DNA of 64,000 nucleotides from DATMER01 sp031390755 (GCA_031390755.1 JANMTS010000109.1:1-64000), one strand, 5' to 3'; positions 1 through 8,522 are shown, counted from the stretch's first letter. Notes: generated by a model from the sequence alone, not told the origin. Program-made: numbers and translations.

Positions 1-57
1 ACCGAGGTCGACGACTGAACCGAGCGCTGAACAGCGACCGGTATTTTGAGGCGTCGG

Positions 58-2490
58 CTACAGAAAGCTCACCGGATCGACATCCACATCCACCCGCACC
101 CCGCGCGCCACCTTCACCCCGGCCAACAAGGCCCGCAGCAGCGGCTGCACCGCCACCTCCCGCCGTGTGCGCAACAACAACCGCCGCCGATGCCGGCCGC
201 GCAGGATTGACAGCGGAGCGGGGGCCGGGCCAAGCACGACAATGCCATCCCCGCTCGGCGCCGCCCGGCCCAGATCGCGCGCGGCGATATCGGCCGCCTC
301 GGCGCTGTCGGCCGACACGATCACGGCGGCCAGCCGGCCGAACGGCGGCCAATGGCCGGGCCGGCGCTCGGCGGCCTCGTTGTCGCGGAAGGTTTCCAGG
401 TCGCCGCCGAGCAGCGCCTGCATCACCTTGTGTTCCGGGGAAAAGGTCTGAAGCATAACGATCCCCGGCGCCGCGGCCCGCCCGGCCCGCCCGGCCACCT
501 GGTGCAGCAGCTGCACGGTGCGCTCGGCGGCGCGCAGATCGCCACCGGCCAGGCCCAAATCGGCATCAACCACCCCCACCAGCGTCAGGTGCGGGAAATG
601 CCAACCTTTGGCGACGATTTGCGTACCGATGATCAAATCGACCCGCCGGTCCTCGATGGCATGCGCCGCGTCGGCCGCCGCCTGCGGTCCGGTCAGCGTG
701 TCGCTGGCCATCACCAGCAGGCGGGCGTCGGGAAATAGCGCAACGGCCTCCTCGGTGATGCGCTCCACGCCGGGGCCGACCGGGGTCAGGCTGTGCGCCG
801 CGCCGCATTCCGGGCAGGCGGCGGGGATCGGGATGGTGTGGCCGCAATGGTGGCATTGCAGGATGCGGCGCGCCCGGTGCTCGACCAGCCAGGCGGTGCA
901 GTTCGGGCATTGCATGCGGTGCCCGCAGGCGCGGCACAGGGTGAGCGGGGCATAGCCGCGGCGGTTGAGGAACAGCATCGCCTGCTCGCCGCGCGCGAAG
1001 GTGGCGCGGATCGCCTCGACCAGCGGCGGGGCGAGGAACCGGCCGCGCTCCGGCGGTGTCTCGCGCAGATCGAGCAACCGCACGTCCGGCAGTGCCGCAC
1101 CACCATGCCGCGCCGGGAGATGCAGCCGCCGGTAGCGACCAGCTTCGACATTGGCGATGCTCTCCAGGCTCGGCGTGGCCGACACCAGCAGCGCCGCGGC
1201 GCCCGCCGACCGCGCCCGGACGAGCGCCAGGTCGCGGGCGTGGTAGCGGGGGCTGACCTCCTGCTTGTAGGACGTGTCCTGCTCCTCGTCGACCACGATC
1301 AGGGCCAGATCCGGCACCGGCGCGAACAGCGCCGAGCGCGGACCGAGCACCACCCGGGCCTCGCCGCGGCGGATGCGCTCCCACTCCTGCTGACGCTCCC
1401 CCGTTCCCAGACCGGAATGCAGGATGGCGAGCTGCTCGCCGAAGCGCCGCTCCGCCTCCCGAGCCAGGGCCGGCACGAGCGCGATCTCCGGAACAAGCAG
1501 GATGGTGGCCCGGCCCAGGGCCAGCGCCACCTCCGCCGCCCGCAGATAGACCTCGGTCTTGCCCGAGCCGGTCATCCCCTGGAGCAGGATCGGCTTGAAC
1601 TCCCGCCGCTCGATCACCCCGGTCAATCGATCCAGCGCGTCCGCCTGATCGGGACGCAGCACGATCGCGGTATCCGCCTGGCGCTCCCCGCGCGGCGCGA
1701 GGCGGTGGCGGTCCAGGGTGAGCCGCTCGACCTGGGTGAACTGGCGGAGGATGCCGAGCGAGATCAGCCGCCGCACCACCGCGGGCGTGCACTCGACCGC
1801 GGCCGTGACCTCCGCGGTGGTCGCGGGCCGCCCCAAAGCGGCGAGGAGCTCGATCACGGCTTTTCCCTGGGCCGACCGGCCGGCGGCGGCGAGGTGGGTG
1901 GCGAGCCCGCCGGGCGCCAGCTCGACCGCCGCGACGTAGCGCGCCGACCGGGGATTCCTCTCCTCCCCCGCGATCCGCCCCCGCTCGGAGAGCGAGGCGA
2001 GCACGGAGCTGAGATCCTGAAGCCCGACCTTGAGCTGAAGCTCGCCGACCGAGATCTTCCCCACCTCCCGCAGAGCGTCGATGACCTTGGCTTCGTCCTC
2101 GCCCCGCGGCGGAGACAGCGCGCCGGCGTCGGTCAGCCAGACCTTGCGGTCTCCCCAGGGCGGCAGGTCGGAGGGCAGCATGGTGCGGAACACCTCGCCC
2201 ACCGGGGCCAGGTAGTAACCGGCCGTGAACTGCGCCAGCTCCAGAAGATCGGCGGGAAGCGGCGGCTCGACGTCCAGAATCTCGTCGATCGGCCGCAGGT
2301 TCATCCCCTCGGGGCGGTCCGAGTGGACCCTGACCACGATGCCGACGAGCTTGCGCTTCCCCATCCGCACCCGCGCCCGGACCCCCTCGCGGGCAAGGGG
2401 AGCCAGGTTCGGCGGCACCTCGTAGGTCAGGGGATCGGGAAGGGGGACCGGGAGGGCGATGTCGGCGAACAGGGGCCGAAGCTCAGCCAC
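58..2490 (-). CDS. priA: Primosomal protein N' (replication restart helicase PriA)
   Basis: ATP-dependent 3'-5' helicase that reloads the replisome at stalled forks. The N-terminal DNA-binding part (ALPVPLPDPLTYEVP) opens the protein. A Walker A motif (GMTGSGKTEVY) lies near residue 305 and a DEAH-like box near residue 400. That box reads DEEQDTSYKQ, where many PriA proteins have DEEH. Eight zinc-binding cysteines in four CxxC pairs lie at about residues 515-563, and the typical end VDVDPVSFL is present. The frame stays open upstream to 2718, but I chose GTG at 2490. The family N-terminus begins there, a GGGAGG sequence sits just upstream, and the start overlaps the stop of the upstream small gene by 8 bp, which suggests translational coupling. 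The 810-residue length is normal. Confidence 0.95.
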   Translation of the reverse strand: MAELRPLFADIALPVPLPDPLTYEVPPNLAPLAREGVRARVRMGKRKLVGIVVRVHSDRPEGMNLRPIDEILDVEPPLPADLLELAQFTAGYYLAPVGEVFRTMLPSDLPPWGDRKVWLTDAGALSPPRGEDEAKVIDALREVGKISVGELQLKVGLQDLSSVLASLSERGRIAGEERNPRSARYVAAVELAPGGLATHLAAAGRSAQGKAVIELLAALGRPATTAEVTAAVECTPAVVRRLISLGILRQFTQVERLTLDRHRLAPRGERQADTAIVLRPDQADALDRLTGVIERREFKPILLQGMTGSGKTEVYLRAAEVALALGRATILLVPEIALVPALAREAERRFGEQLAILHSGLGTGERQQEWERIRRGEARVVLGPRSALFAPVPDLALIVVDEEQDTSYKQEVSPRYHARDLALVRARSAGAAALLVSATPSLESIANVEAGRYRRLHLPARHGGAALPDVRLLDLRETPPERGRFLAPPLVEAIRATFARGEQAMLFLNRRGYAPLTLCRACGHRMQCPNCTAWLVEHRARRILQCHHCGHTIPIPAACPECGAAHSLTPVGPGVERITEEAVALFPDARLLVMASDTLTGPQAAADAAHAIEDRRVDLIIGTQIVAKGWHFPHLTLVGVVDADLGLAGGDLRAAERTVQLLHQVAGRAGRAAAPGIVMLQTFSPEHKVMQALLGGDLETFRDNEAAERRPGHWPPFGRLAAVIVSADSAEAADIAARDLGRAAPSGDGIVVLGPAPAPLSILRGRHRRRLLLRTRREVAVQPLLRALLAGVKVARGVRVDVDVDPVSFL

Positions 2491-2776
2491 GAGCCTCCCG
2501 GCCGCGGTGTTGGCGGGGTTGGCGGGGTTGGCGGCATTGATCGCAAAGCGGGCCGGCTCCTCCGGCGACGACCTTGGGGGAGGGCACGTGGACTCCGCAG
2601 CCGGCGCAGCGGACGAGGACGAGATCGGCCGCCGGGGCCGGCGGGGTGCGCGCAGTGCGCGGCGGGTTGAGGGGCCGCGCGCTCGCCCCCATCGAAATGC
2701 GCACTCGCGCCCAGGCACCTTCGAGAAGGAGCCAGAGCACGAAGGCCACGGCCGCCAGGACGAGAAACTTGGACAT
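2483..2776 (-). CDS. PP0621-type small membrane-anchored zinc-ribbon protein
   Basis: This 97-residue protein has an N-terminal membrane segment (FLVLAAVAFVLWLLL, residues 4-18). A proline-rich linker and a small CxxC...CxxC ribbon (RCAGCGVHVPS, then LCDQC) follow. This layout matches the PP0621 family, whose function is unknown. The C-terminus is basic and partly encoded by a 9-bp repeat (RQPRQPRQ). The gene ends inside the start of priA (8-bp overlap) and lies just downstream of the TPR gene, so the three probably share a transcript. The family call rests on recognising the layout only. Confidence 0.7.
   Translation of the reverse strand: MSKFLVLAAVAFVLWLLLEGAWARVRISMGASARPLNPPRTARTPPAPAADLVLVRCAGCGVHVPSPKVVAGGAGPLCDQCRQPRQPRQHRGREARG
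2509..2534. repeat. 9-bp tandem micro-repeat (GTTGGCGGG, about 3 copies)
   Basis: Two full copies and one nearly full copy of GTTGGCGGG lie inside the 3' end of the small zinc-ribbon gene. Read on the minus strand they give the RQPRQPRQ tail. The unit length of three codons keeps the frame open. Similar 9-bp units occur in other genes of this window. Confidence 0.8.
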
Positions 2777-2784
2777 CTGCGGCG

Positions 2785-3486
2785 TCAGGCGGCTTTCCGC
2801 TGCTCCTCCACCGCGGCGGCGAGGCTCTGAACGTCGGGGTTGTTCGGCTGCATCTGCTTGAGCTTCTCCATCACCTTCGCCGCCTCGTCGAAGTCCTTCT
2901 TCTTGAAGGCCAGCACGAACACCTCGTTGAACAGCGACTGCCAGTGCGTCGGCGCGATCTCCTGGACGTGGCGGAAGATCTCCAGCGCCTGGTCGTTCTC
3001 GCCCAGCTCCTGATACGAGACGCCAAGATCCGAGAGGATGTTCGGGAGGTTCGGATCTTCCGGGCGGAGCTGGAGATACTGGCTGTAGAGATCCCGGGCC
3101 TGCTCCCAGAGGGGGCGCGAGCCGGCGGGGTTGGGAACCTGCTTGGCGATGTCGTAGGTCTCGTGCGCGAGAGCCAGCATGAGGTCCGGGTTCTGCGGAT
3201 CGCTCTGGAGCTGCTGCTGGAGCGACTCCATGCGGCTCAGGTCGAGGCCGCCGGGGCCCGAAGGCGCGCCGCCGGCCTGGGGACCACCGGAGGCACCGGC
3301 TTGCGGGGCGCCCATCGAAGGTCCGCCGTTCGGTCCGGGCAGGGGTTGGCCGGAGGACAGGGCGGCGAGCTGGTTCGGCGTCAGCCGCGGCGGCTGTCGC
3401 TGGGTCACGGTCTCGAACATGAGCCACGCCGCCACGAAGCCGACCACCAGTCCGGCGAAGCTGAAGAGAAGATTGTCCTTGGTCAC
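2785..3486 (-). CDS. TPR-repeat protein with N-terminal membrane anchor
   Basis: This 233-residue protein starts with a hydrophobic segment (LLFSFAGLVVGFVAAWLMF, residues 5-23). A Gly/Pro/Ala-rich linker follows (about residues 35-80), then TPR-like helical repeats to the end (LYSQYLQLRPEDPN, ALEIFRHVQEIAPT, AAKVMEKLKQMQPNN). It is probably an envelope-anchored scaffold of the type involved in protein complex assembly; no catalytic motif is visible. I chose GTG at 3486 because it overlaps the upstream stop as GTGA, a typical coupled junction, and places the membrane segment at the N-terminus. The specific role is unknown. Confidence 0.8.
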   Translation of the reverse strand: MTKDNLLFSFAGLVVGFVAAWLMFETVTQRQPPRLTPNQLAALSSGQPLPGPNGGPSMGAPQAGASGGPQAGGAPSGPGGLDLSRMESLQQQLQSDPQNPDLMLALAHETYDIAKQVPNPAGSRPLWEQARDLYSQYLQLRPEDPNLPNILSDLGVSYQELGENDQALEIFRHVQEIAPTHWQSLFNEVFVLAFKKKDFDEAAKVMEKLKQMQPNNPDVQSLAAAVEEQRKAA

Positions 3487-4226
3487 GGTTGTCTCTCGTT
3501 TCCGGCGCCGTCCCGAGCGGCGCTCCAGTCTCCCTGGGCAGGCATGCCGCTGGCCAAGTCCTTGGCCGTCCAGGTGCCGCTCAGGCGGCCGGTCGCGGGA
3601 TCGATCGATCCCAGGAAGGTGCTGTCGAAGCCGCGGCGCGAGTCCACACGCTCCAGCCGCAGGCGATTGTCCGAGTAGGTGCCGCGGAACGATCCCGCGC
3701 CACCGCTGTTGTCCAGCGAGTAGCTCCCCGACACCAGGGTGCCGTTGAGCGCCAGCTCCATCGTACCGTTCTGATTCTGGGGCAGGACGCTGAGCCGCCA
3801 GCGGCCCGACACCGGATCGCGGGGTGCGGCCGGCCGGCCGACTTCGGTTTCGAGGAAGCCGATGCGCCGCAGGCGGTCTTCGAGGCGCAGGAGCTGCCAC
3901 TCGACCCGTTCGGACGCGATGCGGTGGGCGGCGCGGGACGACGACAGCTCCAGGTGGAGGCTCTCCAGGCTGCCCAGGGACATCGAAGTGCCGGTGAGCG
4001 CCTGATCGAGCCGGGTGGCCACCTGGGTCACCTGGCCGCTGGTGCGCTGCTCCAGGCCGCGCGCTTCGCGGTAGGCGGCGAGGTCGAGGGCGAGGAGCTT
4101 GCGCTCCAGCCGCAGCTCGATCTCGATCTGGGCCGAGGTGGCGTCCTGGGCCGCGGCCAGGACAGGGAGGAGAACCAGCGCGGCGAGACCGGCTGAAACC
4201 ACACGGAAGGCGGAACGGTGCGTCAT
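3483..4226 (-). CDS. Secreted protein, coiled-coil plus beta-rich domain, unknown function
   Basis: A clear signal peptide (AALVLLPVLAAAQ, cleavage near residue 26) begins the 247-residue protein. Residues 30-125 are charged and look alpha-helical or coiled-coil (LRLERKLLALDLAAY, RLEDRLRRIGFLE). From about residue 140 a beta-rich segment follows (GRWRLSVLPQNQNG, GTLVSGSYSL, GRLSGTWTAKD), resembling small barrel domains of exported proteins. The stop overlaps the GTG of the downstream TPR gene by 4 bp. A strong hairpin separates it from carD upstream. I do not recognise a named family. Confidence 0.75.
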   Translation of the reverse strand: MTHRSAFRVVSAGLAALVLLPVLAAAQDATSAQIEIELRLERKLLALDLAAYREARGLEQRTSGQVTQVATRLDQALTGTSMSLGSLESLHLELSSSRAAHRIASERVEWQLLRLEDRLRRIGFLETEVGRPAAPRDPVSGRWRLSVLPQNQNGTMELALNGTLVSGSYSLDNSGGAGSFRGTYSDNRLRLERVDSRRGFDSTFLGSIDPATGRLSGTWTAKDLASGMPAQGDWSAARDGAGNERQP

Positions 4227-4256
4227 GCGGCGGATTCTAGCAGGGCCTACACGGAA

Positions 4257-4282
4257 GAAGGCCGCCCGTTGGGGCGGCCTTC
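4257..4282 (-). terminator. Hairpin terminator downstream of carD
   Basis: A perfect 11-bp inverted repeat (GAAGGCCGCCC / GGGCGGCCTTC) with a 4-nt loop lies 28-53 bp beyond the carD stop. On the minus strand the stem is followed by only a weak T-rich stretch (TTCTTCC), so it is a plausible rather than a textbook intrinsic terminator. Confidence 0.6.
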
Positions 4283-4309
4283 GGTAAAACTCGGACAGGC
4301 TCCGGAAGC

Positions 4310-4825
4310 TCAGCTCGCCTTGGCTCGCTGCCGCTTCTCCAGGCTGGAGCTCAAGGCGCGCTCGACGAGCTCCTCGGACTCCCGCTCCTGGATGTTCTTG
4401 ACGTGCGCGATCTCACTGACGATGAAGTACTTGGCGCGCTCGTACATCTTCTTCTCGCGGAACGAAAGACTCTTGCGCTGACTGACCAGACGCAGGTTCT
4501 TCAACACTTCTGCCACCTCGGTGAGCCGCCCGGTCTTCATCTTGTCGAGGTTTTGCTTGTAGCGGCCCTTCCAGTCCTTGTAGGTGTCGATGTTGCCATC
4601 CTCGAGGATGTCGAAGAGGACACGAACATCGCGTTGTTGGCACAGCGGACGCAGGCCAACGAGGTCGAGGTTCGATTTCGGCACCATGACGCGGGAATTG
4701 TTGCCAAGAAGCTTGAGGTGATAGTAGACCTGCTCAATCCCATCCATGTGTCCTGGCTCGATCTTCTCGACCAAACTGACACCGTGGTTGGGGTATACCA
4801 CTTTTTGACCGACCTTGAATGTCAC
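4310..4825 (-). CDS. carD: CarD/CdnL-family transcriptional regulator
   Basis: RNA-polymerase-binding factor that stabilises open promoter complexes. The N-terminal RNAP-interaction domain begins FKVGQKVVYPNHGV and includes YYHLKLL and MVPKSNLD. The C-terminal helical DNA-binding domain holds KDWKGRYKQNLDKM and LSFREKKMYERA. The 171-residue length is typical. The start is GTG at 4825, with an AGGGGG ribosome-binding sequence 8 nt upstream; the nearby ATG at 4830 is out of frame. It is monocistronic, with its own promoter (4923-4952) and a downstream hairpin. Confidence 0.93.
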   Translation of the reverse strand: MTFKVGQKVVYPNHGVSLVEKIEPGHMDGIEQVYYHLKLLGNNSRVMVPKSNLDLVGLRPLCQQRDVRVLFDILEDGNIDTYKDWKGRYKQNLDKMKTGRLTEVAEVLKNLRLVSQRKSLSFREKKMYERAKYFIVSEIAHVKNIQERESEELVERALSSSLEKRQRAKAS

Positions 4826-4922
4826 GTCATCGACCCCCTTGACTCGGGTGAATCGGGATGATGGAGCTGTGGAATAACTAGCACAGTTAAGTCGCTGAGG
4901 GACTTCCGCTTACGCCCAGTCA

Positions 4923-4952
4923 CTTATAGCATCCGCAGGGGCTTTCCGTCAA
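4923..4952 (-). promoter_or_regulatory. Sigma-70-type promoter of carD
   Basis: On the minus strand TTGACG (-35, 4947-4952) and TATAAG (-10, 4923-4928) are separated by 18 bp. This lies about 100 bp upstream of the carD GTG and is close to consensus for a GC-rich genome. Confidence 0.65.
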
Positions 4953-4957
4953 CCTTC

Positions 4958-4987
4958 TGGACAAACGGTCGTTTGAAAAGGTAGGAT
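4958..4987 (+). promoter_or_regulatory. Promoter of tRNA-Leu
   Basis: TGGACA (4958-4963) and TAGGAT (4982-4987) are separated by 18 bp, and the -10 ends 11 bp before the mature tRNA 5' end. The spacing is right and both boxes are 4-5/6 to consensus. It is divergent from the carD promoter. Confidence 0.5.
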
Positions 4988-4998
4988 TCGCGGCCTGG

Positions 4999-5082
4999 GC
5001 CGGAGTGGCGGAATGGCAGACGCAGGGGACTCAAAATCCCCCGCCCCTTGCGGGCGTGTGGGTTCGACTCCCACCTCCGGTA
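4999..5082 (+). tRNA. tRNA-Leu (anticodon CAA)
   Basis: Acceptor arms GCCGGAG (4999-5005) and CTCCGGT (5075-5081) pair with one G-U, and A5082 is the discriminator. The anticodon stem GGGGA/TCCCC holds loop CTCAAAA, giving CAA, which reads UUG. A long variable arm (GCCC/GGGC) marks a class II tRNA. The T arm GTGGG-TTCGACT-CCCAC is intact. CCA is not encoded. Confidence 0.95.
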
Positions 5083-5086
5083 GAAG

Positions 5087-5300
5087 TTGTTCCCATCCTC
5101 CTCTCCCCGTCCCTCCCCTCGCGCGGCGAGGGAAGGGCGCCCCCGGGTTGATCCCATCCCCCCTCTCCCCGACCCTCTCCCCCGTTCCGGGGGAAAGGGC
5201 GCCACCTCCCGCTTGCTCCCAAGGCCTTCCCCAGCAGTCTCCCCCTCTCCCGGGGCGGGTGGACTCGGGCGGACCGGGAGAGGGGGCCGGGGGGTGAGGG
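5087..5300. repeat. Intergenic GC-rich REP-like repeats, including a 64-bp dispersed element
   Basis: The gap between tRNA-Leu and the MacB-like gene is filled with C-run/G-run modules (CCCTCTCCC, GGGAGAGGG, GGGTGAGGG). The last 64 bp (5237-5300) matches 57576-57639 at 63 of 64 positions by direct comparison, and part is found inverted at 57442-57504. No credible gene lies here. It abuts the stop codon of the permease gene at 5303. Confidence 0.8.
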
Positions 5301-5302
5301 CC

Positions 5303-6532
5303 CTACTCGTAACGCAGAGCATCAATGGGATCGAGCCTGGACGCCTTGCCCGCCGGGTAGATGCCGAAGAAGATTCCCACCACCGCCGAGAAACCGAACG
5401 CCAGGCCGACGGCCCAGAGGGGCACGACGGCGGGCGGAAAGTCTCCGGGAAGCACGCTTGAGATCAGGGCTCCCAGGCCGTAGCCGACCGCCAGCCCCAT
5501 CGCTCCTCCCACCAGAGACAGGGTCACGGCCTCGATCAGGAACTGGACCAGGATGTCCTGCCGGCGGGCTCCCACGGCTTTGCGAACGCCGATCTCGCGG
5601 GTGCGCTCCGTCACCGAGACCAGCATGATGTTCATGATGCCGATCCCGCCGACCAGCAGCGCGATGCTGACGACGCCGCCGACTACGGCGGTCACTCCGC
5701 CCAGAACCCGGTTCACGGCGCTCAGGATCTCGTCCTGCATCACGACCTTGAAGTCGTCGGGGTCTTTCTTGGTGATGTGGTGACGCTGGCGCAGGACCCG
5801 CTGGATGCCGTCCTTGATCTCGTCCACCCGCTCCGGGGACCCGGCCTGGAGCTGAAGCTGGACCCGGTCGCCGGCCGCCCGGCCGAACAGCGAGACGGCC
5901 GCGTCGAAGGGGACGAAGACGAGGTCGTCGCGGTCCGTGCCGAGCGACTGACCCCGCTTCTCCATCACCCCGATGACCATGGCCGGCGTGCTGCCGATGT
6001 AGATCTCCTTGCCGAGCGGGTTGTCGCCGAGCTTGAGCTCGTCCACCACCTTGCGGCCGACCACCGCGACCTTGCGCCGGTGCTGCAGGTCGATGCGGGA
6101 GATGAACCGGCCCTGGTCCACGGTGTGGTTGTTGACCTCCGGGTAGTCCGCGTTGACCCCCATGATGAACCCGGGACGGTAGCTGCGGTCCCGGTACTTG
6201 GCGATCTCCGAGCCGGCGACCACGGGCGTGATCATCTGGATGCCGGGGACCTGCGCGCGGATGGCCTGGCCGTCGTCCCAGGTGAGCTTGACCTGGCGCG
6301 CGATCTGGACGCCGTGCCCGCCGCCCTGGTTGGTGTCGGGGAAGACCATCATGTAGGTGGCGCCGACCCCCTCGAACTCCTTGTTCATCATGGCCTGGAG
6401 GCCCTGGACGACCGACACCACCGCGATCACCGCGGCCACGCCGATGATGATGCCCAGCGTGGTCAGCACGGATCTCATCTTGTTGGCCCGGATGGCCGAG
6501 AACGCGATGCGGAAGTTCTCCGAGACGATCAT
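5303..6532 (-). CDS. MacB-type ABC transporter permease (FtsX family)
   Basis: Inner-membrane subunit of a tripartite efflux or mechanotransmission ABC system. Its 409 residues contain an N-terminal transmembrane helix (MRSVLTTLGIIIGVAAVIAVVSVV), a large periplasmic MacB_PCD domain (about 45-250) and three C-terminal helices of the FtsX domain. The latter carries the conserved VTERTREIGVRKAVGARRQDI near residue 310 and the typical end ASRLDPIDALRYE. The start overlaps the ATPase stop as ATGA. It is the last gene of a minus-strand operon TolC - Yip1-like - MacA-like - ATPase - permease. The substrate cannot be told from sequence. Confidence 0.93.
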   Translation of the reverse strand: MIVSENFRIAFSAIRANKMRSVLTTLGIIIGVAAVIAVVSVVQGLQAMMNKEFEGVGATYMMVFPDTNQGGGHGVQIARQVKLTWDDGQAIRAQVPGIQMITPVVAGSEIAKYRDRSYRPGFIMGVNADYPEVNNHTVDQGRFISRIDLQHRRKVAVVGRKVVDELKLGDNPLGKEIYIGSTPAMVIGVMEKRGQSLGTDRDDLVFVPFDAAVSLFGRAAGDRVQLQLQAGSPERVDEIKDGIQRVLRQRHHITKKDPDDFKVVMQDEILSAVNRVLGGVTAVVGGVVSIALLVGGIGIMNIMLVSVTERTREIGVRKAVGARRQDILVQFLIEAVTLSLVGGAMGLAVGYGLGALISSVLPGDFPPAVVPLWAVGLAFGFSAVVGIFFGIYPAGKASRLDPIDALRYE

Positions 6533-7248
6533 GATCGGGTTCCTCCGGCCGCGCCGGTCCTGGCGCGGGCCGTGGGTTGGTCGTCCATCACCTTGCCGTC
6601 GCGCAGCAGCACCTGGCGCCAGGCGTTCTGCGCGATGTCGGGCTCGTGGGTGACGAGCAGCACCGTGTTGCCGGCCTGGTGAAGCTCGTCGAACAGATCC
6701 ATGATCTCCTTCGAGGTCGCGGAGTCGAGGTTGCCCGTGGGCTCGTCGGCCAGGAGCAGCGAGGGCTCGTTGACCAGGGCGCGGGCGATCGCCACGCGCT
6801 GGCGCTGGCCGCCGGACAGCTCGTTGGGGTTGTGGAGCATGCGCTCCCCGAGCTTGACCCGCTCCAGCGCCCGCTTCGCGCGGTCGCGCCGCGCGCGCCG
6901 CGCCACCCCGGCCTAGATCAGCGGCCGCTCGACGGTGTGCAGTGCGTTCGTGCGCGCCAGCAGGTTGAACGTCTGGAACACGAAGCCGATCTCCCGGTTC
7001 CGGATGCCGGCGAGCTGCGTGTCGTCGAGGCCCTGCACCTCCACGTCGTTGAGGCGGTAGGAGCCGGACGACGGCGTGTCCAGGCAGCCGATCAGGTTCA
7101 TCAGCGTCGACTTGCCGCTGCCGGACGAGCCCATGATGGCCACGTACTCGCCGCGCTGGATCTCCAGGTTGACCCCGTTCAGGGCATGGACCTGCTCCAT
7201 GCCCATGTCGTAGATCTTGAAGATGTCCCGGATCTCGATGAGGGCCAT
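6529..7248 (-). pseudogene. MacB-type ABC transporter ATP-binding protein, interrupted by an in-frame TAG
   Basis: Read through the stop, this encodes a normal 239-residue LolD/MacB-type ATPase. It has Walker A (GSSGSGKST), Q-loop (VFQTFNLLARTNA), signature (LSGGQRQR), Walker B (LLLADEP) and H-loop (VTHEPD). An amber codon at 6913-6915 falls where relatives read PLIYAGV, so the change looks like Tyr to stop. The frame is otherwise intact on both sides. The upstream fragment (6913-7248) keeps Walker A but lacks signature and Walker B. A GTG at 6906 could restart the remainder, but that piece would lack Walker A. Junctions with neighbours are intact (TGATG with the adaptor, ATGA with the permease), which argues for a recent mutation or a sequence error. 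Confidence 0.85.
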
Positions 7249-8522
7249 CAGTCGACCTCCACGCGGGTCTCGGTCTTGCCGCTGTCTTCCTCCTCGTCCT
7301 TCTCCTTGTCTTCCTTCTTCTTGTCCAGCTTCCGGTCCTCGGCGGGATCGGTGATGCGCACCGCCACGTCCGCCTCCAGGTCGCGCAGGGAGCGGTAGGG
7401 GCCGGTGATCACCTTCTCCCCCTCCTTGACTCCGGAGAGCAGCTCGACCCGGGTCTCGTCGGAGATGCCGGTCTTGACGCGGCGCTGGACCGCCTTGCCG
7501 TTCTCCACCACGTAGACCACGTCGGCCTCCTCGGTGGCGCCGGTCTCGGGGTTCTTGATGTCGCGCTCCACGACCGCCTGGATCGGCACGACGAGCGTGT
7601 TCGGGTGGACGGCGGTGTTGATCTCCGAGCGCACCGACATGCCGGGGCGCAGATCCTCGTCCGGGTCGTCGAGCAGGATCTCGACCGAGAAGAAGGTCAC
7701 GTCGGGCTGCGCCGGCCGGCTGAACCCCTTGCTGCCCACCTCGGAGACCTTGCCGTGGTAGAGCTTGTCGGGCAGGGCGTCGACCTTGATGACGGCGCTC
7801 TGCCCGGGCTTGACCAGCACCACCTCGGTCTCGTCGACGTCGACCTTGGCGAGGATCTCGGAGAGGTCGGCGATCTCGCCGATCACGGACGCGGAGTTGT
7901 TCATCGTGCCGGAGACCACGACCTCGCCCTCCTCGGCGTTGAGCTTGATCACCCGGCCGGTCAGGGGCGAGAAGATGGTGGTCTTGGCCAGGTCGTCCTT
8001 GGCCTTCTCCAGGTTGGCCTTCGCCTGGAGGATCGACTCGTGGGCGTCTTCGAGGCGCAGCTTCGCGTTGGCCTCGGCCAGCTCCGCGGCTTCGAGCTGC
8101 TCGGAGGAGAGGATGCCTTCGCCCTTCAGGCGCTTGGCGCGGCCGAGCTTGTTGCGGGTGTCGGCGAGGCTGACCTCCGCCTGGCGGACCTCGGTCTCGG
8201 CCTTGCGCAGCGTCGCCGCCCACTGGTCGCGCTGCGCGATGAACGCTTCCTTCTCCAGGTCTAGGAACGCCTGTCCCTTCTTGATGGCGTCGCCCTCTTC
8301 GACGTAGAGGTGCTCGATCTTGCCGATGACGTGCGCCGAGATGTTGACCTTGTCCCGGGGATCGATCTCGCCGCTCGCCTTGACGAGCCGGCCGATGTCC
8401 CTCCGGACGACCGGTTCCGCATAGACCTTGGTCCCCTTCTCCCGGTTGGCGCCGCGAAGGCTCGCGAACACGACCAGGCCCAGCAGCGCCAGGACCACGG
8501 CTGCGATCAGAATGCGTTTCAC
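7248..8522 (-). CDS. MacA/HlyD-family periplasmic adaptor of ABC efflux pump
   Basis: This membrane-fusion protein links the MacB-like permease to TolC. An N-terminal anchor (LIAAVVLALLGLVVFASL) is followed by a barrel-sandwich hybrid half-motif (VKASGEIDPRDKVNISAHVIGKI), a long coiled-coil hairpin at about residues 95-165 (AATLRKAETEVRQAEVSLAD) and the second half-motif (TTIFSPLTGRVIKL). Beta-barrel and membrane-proximal domains then follow. The end is very rich in Lys, Glu and Asp (DKKKEDKEKDEEED), unusual for the family. It starts at GTG 8522 with AAGGAG 5 nt upstream. Its stop overlaps the ATPase start by one base. Confidence 0.92.
   Translation of the reverse strand: MKRILIAAVVLALLGLVVFASLRGANREKGTKVYAEPVVRRDIGRLVKASGEIDPRDKVNISAHVIGKIEHLYVEEGDAIKKGQAFLDLEKEAFIAQRDQWAATLRKAETEVRQAEVSLADTRNKLGRAKRLKGEGILSSEQLEAAELAEANAKLRLEDAHESILQAKANLEKAKDDLAKTTIFSPLTGRVIKLNAEEGEVVVSGTMNNSASVIGEIADLSEILAKVDVDETEVVLVKPGQSAVIKVDALPDKLYHGKVSEVGSKGFSRPAQPDVTFFSVEILLDDPDEDLRPGMSVRSEINTAVHPNTLVVPIQAVVERDIKNPETGATEEADVVYVVENGKAVQRRVKTGISDETRVELLSGVKEGEKVITGPYRSLRDLEADVAVRITDPAEDRKLDKKKEDKEKDEEEDSGKTETRVEVD

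Noticed and set aside
1..18. End of a plus-strand gene reading T-E-V-D-D then TGA
   Set aside because: Only five codons are visible at the window edge, too few to support a gene call.
4924..5325. Minus-strand 133-residue frame across tRNA-Leu
   Set aside because: It covers a tRNA gene and repeat modules, and its composition follows those elements.
6529..7248. Recoded TAG (alternative genetic code) as explanation of the ATPase interruption
   Set aside because: TAG ends other genes here at the expected family C-termini, for example priA and mlaE, so TAG is used as a stop.
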